The notes beneath the pieces are model-generated. The model was not told where the DNA came from. It ran no database searches and was given only the letters and a program-made list of their open reading frames with translations. DNA of 21,355 bases from CAZYCC01 sp964645985. GTDB lineage: Bacteria; Bacillota; Clostridia; Oscillospirales; CAG-272. Positions within the stretch are counted from its first letter, which is position 1; each line of letters starts with the position of its first letter. The position numbers and the translations under genes were made by a program. Positions 14,614-21,355 of the stretch are shown piece by piece. The DNA is taken from contig CAZYCC010000021.1 of NCBI GenBank assembly GCA_964645985.1, positions 1 through 21,355 of the forward strand. Direction: 5' to 3'.

Positions 14614-15897
14614 ATGGACGCCGACAGTATTCCCATACTTCTCGCCATTTTCGTTTTGCTCGCGCTCTCCGCCTTCTTCTCGGCGACAGAGACGGCCTTC
14701 AGCTCGCTCAACCGCCTCAAACTCAAGAGTATGGCGGGCGCGGGAGACCGCCGCGCCGCGCGTACCCTCGCCCTTGAGGAAAATTACGACAAACTCCTGA
14801 CTACCATCCTCATCGGCAACAACATCGTCAACATCACGATGTCCTCGCTCGCCACCGTCTTCTTCATCGGGCTGCTCGCCCATAACGGCGCGGCGGTGTC
14901 GACCGTGGTGATCACGATATTGGTACTGATCTTTGGGGAAATCACCCCTAAGAGTCTCGCCAAGGAAGCTCCCGAGCGCTTCGCGATGGCGGTGACGCCG
15001 GTGATCCGCGTCTTCCTTGTCCTCTTCACTCCGGTCAACGCGATCTTCTCCGCTTGGAAAAAGCTGCTGCTGCGCCTCTTTCACCTGCGCTCCGAGAAGG
15101 CCGTCACCGAGGAGGACATCCTCACCATCGTCACCGAGGCGGAGAATGTCGGCGAGATCGACGAGGGCGAGAGCCGCATTATCCGGCAGGCGGTCGAGTT
15201 CAACGAGATGGAGGTGCGCGAAATCCTCACCCCGCGCGTCAGGATGACCGCGGTCGAGCGTTCGTCATCGCCGGACGAGATTCTCGCGGTCTTTCGCGAG
15301 AGCGAGTTCACGCGCATCCCGGTGTATGAGGAATCGCTCGACAACATCATCGGCATTCTCAACCAAAAGGACTTCTACGAGCGCGCGCTCATAGGCGGGG
15401 AGAGCGTCGCCTCGGTCTGGACGAAGCCCACCTTTGTCCCGGAAAGCGCGAATCTCGGCGACCTCCTCGCCGAAATGCGCCGCAGCCACACGCACATGGC
15501 GGTCGTCGTCGATGAGTACGGCGGGACGGCGGGTCTAGTGACAATGGAGGACATTCTCGAGGAGCTGGTCGGAGAGATTTACGACGAGCACGACGAGGAG
15601 GAGATCGCCCTGCGGCGTACGCACGGCGGCTACCGGGTACTCTGCTCCGCGCCGATAGGCGATCTCTTCGACGCGGTCGGCTATGAGGAGGAGACCGATG
15701 CCGCGACGGTCTCCGGGTGGCTAGCAGAGAAGCTCGAGAAAATCCCCGAGCGCGGCGACAGTGTCACCGCCGGCCCCCTTCGCATTACCGTCACCCGCTC
15801 CCACGAAAATAAACCTATTGAAGTATTCGTGCGCGTGGAAAAACAGGAAGCGGAAAAACCCTCGCTCCCGAGCGCGGAGGAAAAAACCGATGGATAA
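14614..15897 (+). CDS. CNNM/CorC-type transporter with CBS pair (hemolysin-C family)
   Basis: Integral membrane protein of the CNNM/CorC (UPF0053, formerly hemolysin) family, linked to Mg2+ or other divalent-cation export. Residues 1-150 are the CNNM membrane domain, with SAFFSATETAFSSLNRLKL at 19-37, IGNNIVNI at 67-74 and FGEITPKSLAKE at 107-118. The CBS pair covers about 205-325, with FTRIPVYEESLDNIIGIL at 232-249 and VVVDEYGGTAGLVTMEDILE at 297-316, where family members bind nucleotide. The C-terminal CorC/HlyC domain is at about 338-408. Length 427 is normal. The ATG at 14614 has AGGA about 5 bases upstream. Its last 8 bases overlap the GH89 gene, so the two are probably translationally coupled, although no shared function is evident. 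Confidence 0.92.
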   Translation: MDADSIPILLAIFVLLALSAFFSATETAFSSLNRLKLKSMAGAGDRRAARTLALEENYDKLLTTILIGNNIVNITMSSLATVFFIGLLAHNGAAVSTVVITILVLIFGEITPKSLAKEAPERFAMAVTPVIRVFLVLFTPVNAIFSAWKKLLLRLFHLRSEKAVTEEDILTIVTEAENVGEIDEGESRIIRQAVEFNEMEVREILTPRVRMTAVERSSSPDEILAVFRESEFTRIPVYEESLDNIIGILNQKDFYERALIGGESVASVWTKPTFVPESANLGDLLAEMRRSHTHMAVVVDEYGGTAGLVTMEDILEELVGEIYDEHDEEEIALRRTHGGYRVLCSAPIGDLFDAVGYEEETDAATVSGWLAEKLEKIPERGDSVTAGPLRITVTRSHENKPIEVFVRVEKQEAEKPSLPSAEEKTDG

Positions 15898-18800
15898 TGA
15901 GGTCTTCTGCGGCGAAAAAACGCCCGATGTTCTTCTTTCTTACCGCCGCCCGGTGTGGGCTCTAACCGGCGGGGCGGGGGCGGTGACCGATGGGATTTGC
16001 GACGCGCGCGTCCACTGGGACGGCGGCGCGGCGCCCGCCTCCTGCATTATCGACCTCGGCGGGCTGCACCGCGTCCGGCGCGTGCGGGTTATCACCTATT
16101 ACGGCGACGGGCGCTACTACCACTTCCGCGTCTCCACCTCGCGCGGGAGCGGCGCTGCGTATGCGCTCTTCGGCGAGAAGACCGATGACACCCCGGCGAG
16201 CGAGGAGGGGACGACCCTCGAGGGAGAGGGCGTTCTCGCGCGGTATGTCAAGGTCGAGATGCTCTATAACAGCGCGAATGAGGCGGTGCACATCGCCGAG
16301 TGCGAGGTCTGGGGTGACGCGCGCGTCGAGGACGAGCTCGCGCCATCGCCGCTTGGCGACGCCCCCGCCGAGGAGACCTCGGGCGAGGAAGACGCCTTCT
16401 CTCCTAAAAACTCCTCCGCCTCCCTCCCTACTTATGGTGAGAAGGATGCTTCCGCGCCGCTTGATCTCGCCCTGCATAAGCCCTGCCGGGCGAACAGCGG
16501 CGGAGCGTTCGCCTCGTTTGTGACAGACGGCGACCCCGAGAGCTGCTGGGTCGGCGAGGCGGTGCCGAAGCATGTGGACATTGACCTGCTTGCCAATTAT
16601 TCGCTGACCAAAGTCATCGTGCGAGTCCCGTCTCTTTCCGACTTTCGCTATATCCTTTACGCAAGCCGCGACGGCGTGCGCTTCGAGCGCCTTGCGAAAA
16701 GCGAGGAGGGCGCCCCCGTTCCTGCCGTCGGGGAGAACACCGCGCGCGCTTTTTCCTTCCCCGGAACACCGCCCGCCCGCGTCCTTCGCGTAATGATCAC
16801 CGGCAGCTCGCGCGGCGCAGGGCAGGTCGCGATGATCTCGGGCGTGTCGGTCTTCGGGGAGGCGGCGAGCGGCCCTCTTCTCCCGACCCGCCGCACCCTC
16901 TCTCTCCCTACCTACAAGGACTGGCTGCGCGAGGCTCACGGCATTGACATCCCCCCGCGCGCCCGACGCGAGGACAGCTTTAGCGCGCAGGATACGATAG
17001 CCGCGCTGCGTGGTCTTGTCACCCGGGTGATGGGCGAGGGGTACGCCGATCGCTTCGATTTTCGCCTGTGTCCCGCTGAGAAAGACCGTTACCGTGTGTT
17101 TTCCTCCGGCGGCAAAATTGCGGTGGAGGGGCGAAACGGCGTCTGCGCCGCGGTCGGCGTTCGCCGCTATCTTGAGGACTGCTGCGGCGCGCAAATTTCG
17201 CAGCAGACGAAACAAATGGCGCTGCCGCCCCCCGCCGCGCTGCCTCTGCCGGAAGGGCCGCTTGCCGGGGAGTGCGCGGTTTCTTTGCGTTACGCCTACA
17301 ATTATTGCACGCACTCCTACACGATGCCCTTCTTCGGGCGCGAGGACTGGCAGCGCGAGCTCGACTATCTCCTGCTCGAGGGGGTCAATCTCGTCCTCGA
17401 CCTCACCGGGAGCGAGGCGCTCTGGGTCGCCTATTTGCAGAAGCTCGGCTACACGGCCGATGAGGCAAAGGATTTCGTCTGCGGCTACTGCTACAAGGCG
17501 TGGTGGCTGATGGGCAACCTCGAGGGGTACGGGGGGCCGGTCGGAGACACCTGGATTTTCGACACGCTGCAGATCGCGCGCGAGAACCAGCGCTATCTCA
17601 CGGTGATGGGCGCGCAGCCCGCTCTGCAAACCTTCGTTGGGGCGCTGCCCGAGAGCTTTGCCGCCATCGCGGGGGAGCATTTGCGTGCGAGGGGCTTCCC
17701 GGATGTGACGCCTTACCTTGCGCCGCAGGGGCTGTGGGCGGGGGGATTCGTCCGCCCGAACGTCCTCAAAACGACCTACCCCGGCTATTCCTACCTCGCC
17801 GAGCTGTTCTATCAAACACAAGAAGAGATCTACGGCAATGTGACCAACTTTTATTGCGGCGATGTCTGCCACGAGGGCGGCATTGTCCCCGCGGATCTCT
17901 CGAAAGCCGAGATGTCGGCGAAAATCCTTGACGAGCTGCTCAAAGCGAACGAGCGCGGCGTTTGGATATTGCAGGGGTGGTGGTCCAACCCGATGCGCGA
18001 GGTGCTCGAGGGCTTCGGATCCCGTAAGCGCGAGCATGTGCTCATTTTAGACCTCGCCGCGCTCGCCAATCCCAAGTGGACAGACGAGAAGACTTGGGGA
18101 TCGCGCGAGTTCGGCGGGACCGGGTGGATCTTCTGCAACCTCGACAACTACGGTGGGCGCACCGGGATGCACGGCAAACTGCGAGAGATGACGCGGCTCG
18201 TGCGCGGGGCGATGAGCGAGGGCAAACTGCTCGCCGGCGTCGGCATCACGCCGGAGGGCACCTTTGGCAACCCGGCGGTGTTCGACCTTTACTGGCGCCT
18301 GCCTTGGACCTCGCCCGAGGAGGAGTTTGATTTTGACGCGTGGCTCGCTCGCTATGTCGATCGGCGGTATGGAGAGATCTCGCCCGAGGCGGAGCACGAG
18401 CTGCAGGCGGCGTGGGAGATCTTCTCGCGCACGGTCTACGGTGTCGACAGCTACGACGGTACGACGAAGAATAACGTGATTTGCGAGAACGCGTCCTTCT
18501 CGCCCGGCTACTGCGCGGGTCCGTACTACAAAATCGCCTACGACCGGGATGAGTTTGAGAAGGGCGTCGCGCACTTTGCGGCGGCGGGGCGGCTCGCCCC
18601 CGCGCTCCTCTCGCGCGAGAACTATGTCTACGACGCGGTAGATCTCTTCCGCATGCTGCCGACCATCGCGGCGGACGACCTCTTCGATCTCTGCAAGGCG
18701 GCGCTCTCGGCGGGCGACGCGAAAGTCTTTGGCGAGGCCGGTGCGGCGTTTCTTTCCTGTATGGAAGCTGTGCGGCATCTCTGCGCCTACCAAAAGGACG

Positions 18801-19339
18801 CGCTCCTCGGAACCTGGGTCGGTAGGGCGAGGGATTTTCGCGAGACGAGCGGGGGGAGAGAACCCCCCGGCGGCAACAATTACGACGACTTCGATGAGGA
18901 TTTGATGGAGATAAGCGCGCGCGCTCTGCTGACCGTCTGGGCGTCCTCACCTATCACCAACTACGCCGCGCGGCAGCTCGACCGCCTCATGGAGGACTAC
19001 TACGAGCGAATGTGGCGCGAGCTCATCGAGAAAATTAACGCGGCGTTTTCCGAAGGGAGGACGCCGCCGGTCTCGCTCGGCGCCGCGCGCTGCTATGAGA
19101 TCGGGTGGGACTTCGCGCTGAAAAAAGAAACTCTCTCGCGAACCCCTCTCCCCGCGGAAGGCGGGGGGGTTGGGCGCACGCCGTCCCTGCTCGATATATA
19201 CGAGCGCGAGGTCGCGCCGCACGCGCACACCCGCGCTAAGATCTCCGCGCTGACGCAAAGTCTCTTAGAGAAGGCGACAACCACCGCGCCGACAAGCGAG
19301 GATCTGACCGCCACCGTTGCGACGAATATAGAGCATTAG
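15890..19339 (+). CDS. GH89 alpha-N-acetylglucosaminidase with two N-terminal F5/8C-like modules, no signal peptide
   Basis: Glycoside hydrolase family 89 (NAGLU) removes terminal alpha-linked N-acetylglucosamine from heparan sulfate or mucin-type glycans. Of 1149 residues, about 5-145 and 175-330 look like discoidin/CBM32-like sugar-binding modules; 345-445 is the NAGLU N-terminal domain; about 460-800 the TIM barrel with RYAYNYCTHSY near 467-477; the rest is the helical C-terminal domain. The two catalytic glutamates fit Glu662 in DVCHEGG and Glu789 in GITPEGTFGNP, as in the Clostridium perfringens enzyme. GGAGG lies 9 bases before the ATG at 15890. The N-terminus MDNEVFCGEKTPDVLL has no signal peptide, nor does the upstream extension, so the enzyme appears cytoplasmic, unlike the secreted CBM-bearing homologue. 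It overlaps the CNNM gene by 8 bases. Confidence 0.9.
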   Translation: MDNEVFCGEKTPDVLLSYRRPVWALTGGAGAVTDGICDARVHWDGGAAPASCIIDLGGLHRVRRVRVITYYGDGRYYHFRVSTSRGSGAAYALFGEKTDDTPASEEGTTLEGEGVLARYVKVEMLYNSANEAVHIAECEVWGDARVEDELAPSPLGDAPAEETSGEEDAFSPKNSSASLPTYGEKDASAPLDLALHKPCRANSGGAFASFVTDGDPESCWVGEAVPKHVDIDLLANYSLTKVIVRVPSLSDFRYILYASRDGVRFERLAKSEEGAPVPAVGENTARAFSFPGTPPARVLRVMITGSSRGAGQVAMISGVSVFGEAASGPLLPTRRTLSLPTYKDWLREAHGIDIPPRARREDSFSAQDTIAALRGLVTRVMGEGYADRFDFRLCPAEKDRYRVFSSGGKIAVEGRNGVCAAVGVRRYLEDCCGAQISQQTKQMALPPPAALPLPEGPLAGECAVSLRYAYNYCTHSYTMPFFGREDWQRELDYLLLEGVNLVLDLTGSEALWVAYLQKLGYTADEAKDFVCGYCYKAWWLMGNLEGYGGPVGDTWIFDTLQIARENQRYLTVMGAQPALQTFVGALPESFAAIAGEHLRARGFPDVTPYLAPQGLWAGGFVRPNVLKTTYPGYSYLAELFYQTQEEIYGNVTNFYCGDVCHEGGIVPADLSKAEMSAKILDELLKANERGVWILQGWWSNPMREVLEGFGSRKREHVLILDLAALANPKWTDEKTWGSREFGGTGWIFCNLDNYGGRTGMHGKLREMTRLVRGAMSEGKLLAGVGITPEGTFGNPAVFDLYWRLPWTSPEEEFDFDAWLARYVDRRYGEISPEAEHELQAAWEIFSRTVYGVDSYDGTTKNNVICENASFSPGYCAGPYYKIAYDRDEFEKGVAHFAAAGRLAPALLSRENYVYDAVDLFRMLPTIAADDLFDLCKAALSAGDAKVFGEAGAAFLSCMEAVRHLCAYQKDALLGTWVGRARDFRETSGGREPPGGNNYDDFDEDLMEISARALLTVWASSPITNYAARQLDRLMEDYYERMWRELIEKINAAFSEGRTPPVSLGAARCYEIGWDFALKKETLSRTPLPAEGGGVGRTPSLLDIYEREVAPHAHTRAKISALTQSLLEKATTTAPTSEDLTATVATNIEH

Positions 19340-19435
19340 CCGGGCAAACCCACCGTCGCTATGCTTGCAAAGACATCTCCCACACTCCGGGCGATTGCCG
19401 AAAGCTTCTCGCGGCGCGTGGGGTTCCTTCTCCGC

Positions 19436-19464
19436 AAAGCGGCGCGCGAGGCTCGCGCCGCTTT
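19436..19464 (+). terminator. Terminator-like hairpin between the GH89 and pgeF genes
   Basis: AAAGCGGCGCG (19436-19446) pairs perfectly with CGCGCCGCTTT (19454-19464) around a 7-base loop. The downstream sequence CGCTTCATTTTAC is only moderately T-rich, so termination is likely weak or partial. It lies about 97 bases after the GH89 stop and 69 bases before the pgeF ATG. Confidence 0.5.
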
Positions 19465-19532
19465 CGCTTCATTTTACTTCTCTCGCGGGCGCGGCGCTTT
19501 CGCGCCAGCGCAAGAGAACCACAGGTTGTTTT

Positions 19533-20339
19533 ATGTTCGTCGAATCCTCTCGCGCGCTCACACCGTTTCTTTCGTCATCGCTCCTGCGCTCGCCGCACGG
19601 GTTTTCCACTCGGGCGGGAGGCGTTTCGAGCGCCGCGCATCTCGCCACGCTCAATTTCTCTACCGCGCGCGGCGACACGGCCGAGAACGTGCGCGAAAAC
19701 TTCCGCCGCTTCACCGAGGCGGCGGGGCTTCCCGCGCGCGTTGCCGTTCTCGCGCAGGTTCACGGCAGCGATGTGCTGACCCTTGACCGTGCGGCAATCG
19801 AGCGCCTCCCCTCCCCCGCGAGCGGCGACCTTCCCGCGGGGGACGGGCTTGTGACGCGTGAGCGCGGCGTGACGCTCTGCGTGCGCGTCGCCGACTGCCT
19901 GCCGATTCTGCTAGAGGATAGCGAGGCGGGGGTGGTTTGTGCGCTGCACGCGGGATGGCGCGGGAGCGTCGCTGGGATCGCGGCGCGGGGGGTTATGGCA
20001 ATGACGCGGCTCGGGGCGAGCTGCGCGTCGATTCGCGCCGCCATAGGCCCCGGTATTCACGAATGCTGTTTTGAGGTCGGAGGGGAGGTGCGGGAGGCGA
20101 TCGCCTCGTCCTGCGGCGAGGAGATGGCGCGCCGCGTCACTGCGGAGCGCGAGGGAAAGCTCTTCGCGGATCTGCCCGCGCTCAACCGCGCCCTCCTTCT
20201 TCGCGCGGGCGTTCTGCCCGAGCATATTGACATCTGCGCCGCGTGCACCTGCTGCGATCCCGCGCGCTTCTTCTCCCACCGCGGCAGCGGCGGCGCGCGC
20301 GGCGTGATGGCAGCGATGATCTCCCTGCCGGAGCAGTGA
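19533..20339 (+). CDS. pgeF: PgeF/YfiH-family laccase-domain purine nucleoside phosphorylase
   Basis: Multicopper-oxidase-like laccase-domain protein. Bacterial and human relatives act as purine nucleoside phosphorylase/adenosine deaminase, and E. coli YfiH is also called peptidoglycan editing factor. The zinc-site motifs are intact: QVHGSDV with His77, VADCLPILL with Cys122, and LHAGWRGSVAGI with His139, followed by IGPGIHECCFEV at 171-182 and a late FFSHR at 246-250. Length 268 is normal. The ATG at 19533 gives the family-like N-terminus; only a weak AGG precedes it, and the frame is open upstream without family signal. It stands 193 bases behind the GH89 gene on the same strand and may be expressed from it or separately. 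Confidence 0.9.
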   Translation: MFVESSRALTPFLSSSLLRSPHGFSTRAGGVSSAAHLATLNFSTARGDTAENVRENFRRFTEAAGLPARVAVLAQVHGSDVLTLDRAAIERLPSPASGDLPAGDGLVTRERGVTLCVRVADCLPILLEDSEAGVVCALHAGWRGSVAGIAARGVMAMTRLGASCASIRAAIGPGIHECCFEVGGEVREAIASSCGEEMARRVTAEREGKLFADLPALNRALLLRAGVLPEHIDICAACTCCDPARFFSHRGSGGARGVMAAMISLPEQ

Positions 20340-20405
20340 GAAAGACAGAAAAAAAGAGTAAGAAACCACCCGCCAAAGATCGAGGAGAGAATTTTGGTTA
20401 TCCCC

Positions 20406-20948
20406 CTATCCGCACATATTTTCTCTTTTCTCGAGAGACAGAGCAGGGGAGTTTCGTGCCACGATTCCGACTGCCCTTTCCCCGTTCACGCCGAACTGCA
20501 GCACGAGGTTGAGCATACGCTGCGAAGCGGGACCGTCCCAACCGTCAAAATCTATCGTCTTCTGCCCCAGCTTTTCATACAGCGTCCCCGCCGGATTGTT
20601 TCCGAGATCCTGCATGTTGTACGTTTGGTCGTCGAACCCTTTCCCCGGCTCGATGCAGAAGACCTGCATACTGTTCCCGCTCCCGCCGTGCGCGGTGTAG
20701 CGGTGCATATTGAGGTTGGCGCTGCTTCGCGAAAACTCCATCGGGTTGCTTGTCGTGGCGACGCCGATATTCGTCACGGTAATTTTGTCGCCGCTTGTGT
20801 CGGTGAGGTTCTCGTAGGTTATGGTGACAGGTTTTCCGTCCGCCCAATCCGGCAAAGCGGCGTTGACGGGCAGAGCGAGGAACATCGCGAGCAGGAGCAG
20901 CAGCGCTCCCGCCGCGACAAAGGTCATCGGTTTCCATTTTGTTCTCAT
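20406..20948 (-). CDS. Truncated thioester-domain (TED) surface protein, N-terminal part
   Basis: A 180-residue protein starting with a clear signal peptide: MRTKWK, a hydrophobic core 9-26, and a PVNA cleavage site near 27-30. VFCIEPGKGF at 97-106 carries the Cys98-Ile-Glu-Pro-Gly motif of Gram-positive thioester domains, which form a Cys-Gln thioester for covalent adhesion to host surfaces. Family members continue with a TQxAIW-type Gln motif, then Ig-like repeats and an LPxTG anchor; here the frame stops soon after LVLQFGVNGE, and neither the Gln motif nor an anchor is present. It may be a truncated gene or an assembly junction. The ATG at 20948 has a GAAGG site 8 bases upstream; a strong terminator lies just before it, so no separate promoter fits in between. 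Confidence 0.7.
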   Translation of the reverse strand: MRTKWKPMTFVAAGALLLLLAMFLALPVNAALPDWADGKPVTITYENLTDTSGDKITVTNIGVATTSNPMEFSRSSANLNMHRYTAHGGSGNSMQVFCIEPGKGFDDQTYNMQDLGNNPAGTLYEKLGQKTIDFDGWDGPASQRMLNLVLQFGVNGERAVGIVARNSPALSLEKRENMCG

Positions 20949-20970
20949 TTTGATACCCTTCTTTCTGTGG

Positions 20971-20996
20971 AAAAGAAAAAGCGCCGAAATCGGCGC
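20971..20996 (-). terminator. Rho-independent terminator upstream of the thioester-domain gene
   Basis: GCGCCGA (20981-20987) pairs with TCGGCGC (20990-20996); on the minus strand the stem is followed by TTTTTCTTTT (20980-20971). It lies 28 bases after the stop of the gene entering from the right and only 22 bases before the next ATG, so it either ends that gene or attenuates readthrough. A perfect palindrome ACAACGTTGT (20997-21006) adjoins it. Confidence 0.8.
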
Positions 20997-21024
20997 ACAA
21001 CGTTGTGAATCTTGATTTGATAGA

Positions 21025-21355
21025 TTATTTGGCAGCGACGACAAAAGCGATCGCGTCCTTCCCGTTGTAATCTACTATATTTTTGAACTCGTCTACCATT
21101 ACATGATAGCAACGGAAGCGGAGGTTGTGAGGCTTCCCTATACCGTCAAGGGCTTTTGCAACTCCCATCAAACTATATGTGTTGCTTTCCTCGGGAAAAC
21201 AACAAAAAGAGGCCGCTCCGTGACTTCCAAGTCCATCCAGCGAAACAATAAGGTCTCCAAGATGGGATTCATCAATGTGTTGGTAGTTTTCATCGAGATC
21301 GTATTCCAGCGTGTCATCCCAAGTGAAGGTGAAGTCTCTGAACTGAAGGTTCTCG
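21025..21355 (-). CDS. 3' end of an unrecognised protein gene (partial)
   Basis: On the minus strand the frame is open from the window edge for 109 codons to TAA at 21027-21025. It ends FKNIVDYNGKDAIAFVVAAK, preceded by TFTWDDTLEYDLDENYQHID and LIVSLDGLGSHGAASFCCF; no start is inside the window. I do not recognise the family. The translation is balanced and acidic with no membrane segment, like a globular or surface-exposed domain. GC is low (24 of 60 bases from 21061, 28 of 60 from 21121), unlike the core of the window. A strong terminator follows 28 bases after the stop, which supports that this is a real gene end. The next gene on the strand encodes the thioester-domain protein. Confidence 0.6.
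   Translation of the reverse strand, partial: ENLQFRDFTFTWDDTLEYDLDENYQHIDESHLGDLIVSLDGLGSHGAASFCCFPEESNTYSLMGVAKALDGIGKPHNLRFRCYHVMVDEFKNIVDYNGKDAIAFVVAAK

Noticed and set aside
15761..15889. Upstream extension of the GH89 protein as a hidden signal peptide
   Set aside because: The 43 extra residues are Pro/Lys/Arg-rich with no hydrophobic core and lie within the conserved end of the CNNM gene.
15962..18037. Minus-strand open frame of 691 codons opposite the GH89 gene
   Set aside because: Its translation is Arg/Ala/Gly/Val-rich without motifs; it mirrors the strongly GC-biased codons of a well-identified gene.

Overview
The window looks like a metagenome-assembled contig from a GC-rich, strictly anaerobic, Gram-positive bacterium (Clostridia, perhaps an Oscillospirales- or Christensenellales-like gut lineage; inferred, not proven). 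The reasons are an NfnAB electron-bifurcating transhydrogenase, a glycyl radical enzyme with its activase, a DUF5685/J-domain pair of a kind I associate with Clostridia, a GH89 host-glycan glycosidase, and Shine-Dalgarno sites and sigma-A-type promoters. A run of 10 Ns at 12581-12590 marks a scaffold gap. Most of the core is very GC-rich (the 60 bases from 11881 hold 50 G/C), while the two ends are near 40-47 percent in the rows I counted.

Layout. (1) 1-1338: 3' part of a sulfatase/LTA-synthase-like membrane enzyme, rightward, broken by a one-base shift in an eight-G run, ending at a bidirectional terminator. (2) 1440-7594: a leftward five-gene unit from a near-consensus promoter (TTGACG-18-TATACT): DUF362 protein, dprA, nadK, nfnA, nfnB. 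nadK makes NADP+ and NfnAB couples its reduction to ferredoxin and NADH, so three of the five genes concern NADP(H). (3) 7662-11226: a leftward unit of a glycyl radical enzyme of unknown substrate and its radical-SAM activase, with its own extended -10 promoter and a strong terminator. (4) 11307-15897: a rightward series: DUF5685 protein (TTG start behind a long leader with a terminator-like hairpin), a 608-base non-coding stretch packed with hairpins and holding the gap, a J-domain protein with a cysteine-rich tail, a six-segment membrane protein, and a CNNM/CorC-type CBS transporter. (5) 15890-20339: a GH89 alpha-N-acetylglucosaminidase with two N-terminal F5/8C-like modules and no signal peptide, overlapping the CNNM gene by 8 bases, then a PgeF/YfiH laccase-domain purine phosphorylase. 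(6) 20406-21355, leftward: a short, apparently truncated thioester-domain surface protein, a strong terminator, and the 3' end of an unrecognised gene of lower GC.

No rRNA, tRNA, CRISPR array, transposase or phage gene was seen. The items most worth following are the four-way-junction hairpin block around the gap (12496-12672), the leader hairpin of the DUF5685 gene, the DUF5685/cysteine-rich J-protein pair, the unclassified glycyl radical enzyme and the apparently cytoplasmic GH89 enzyme.
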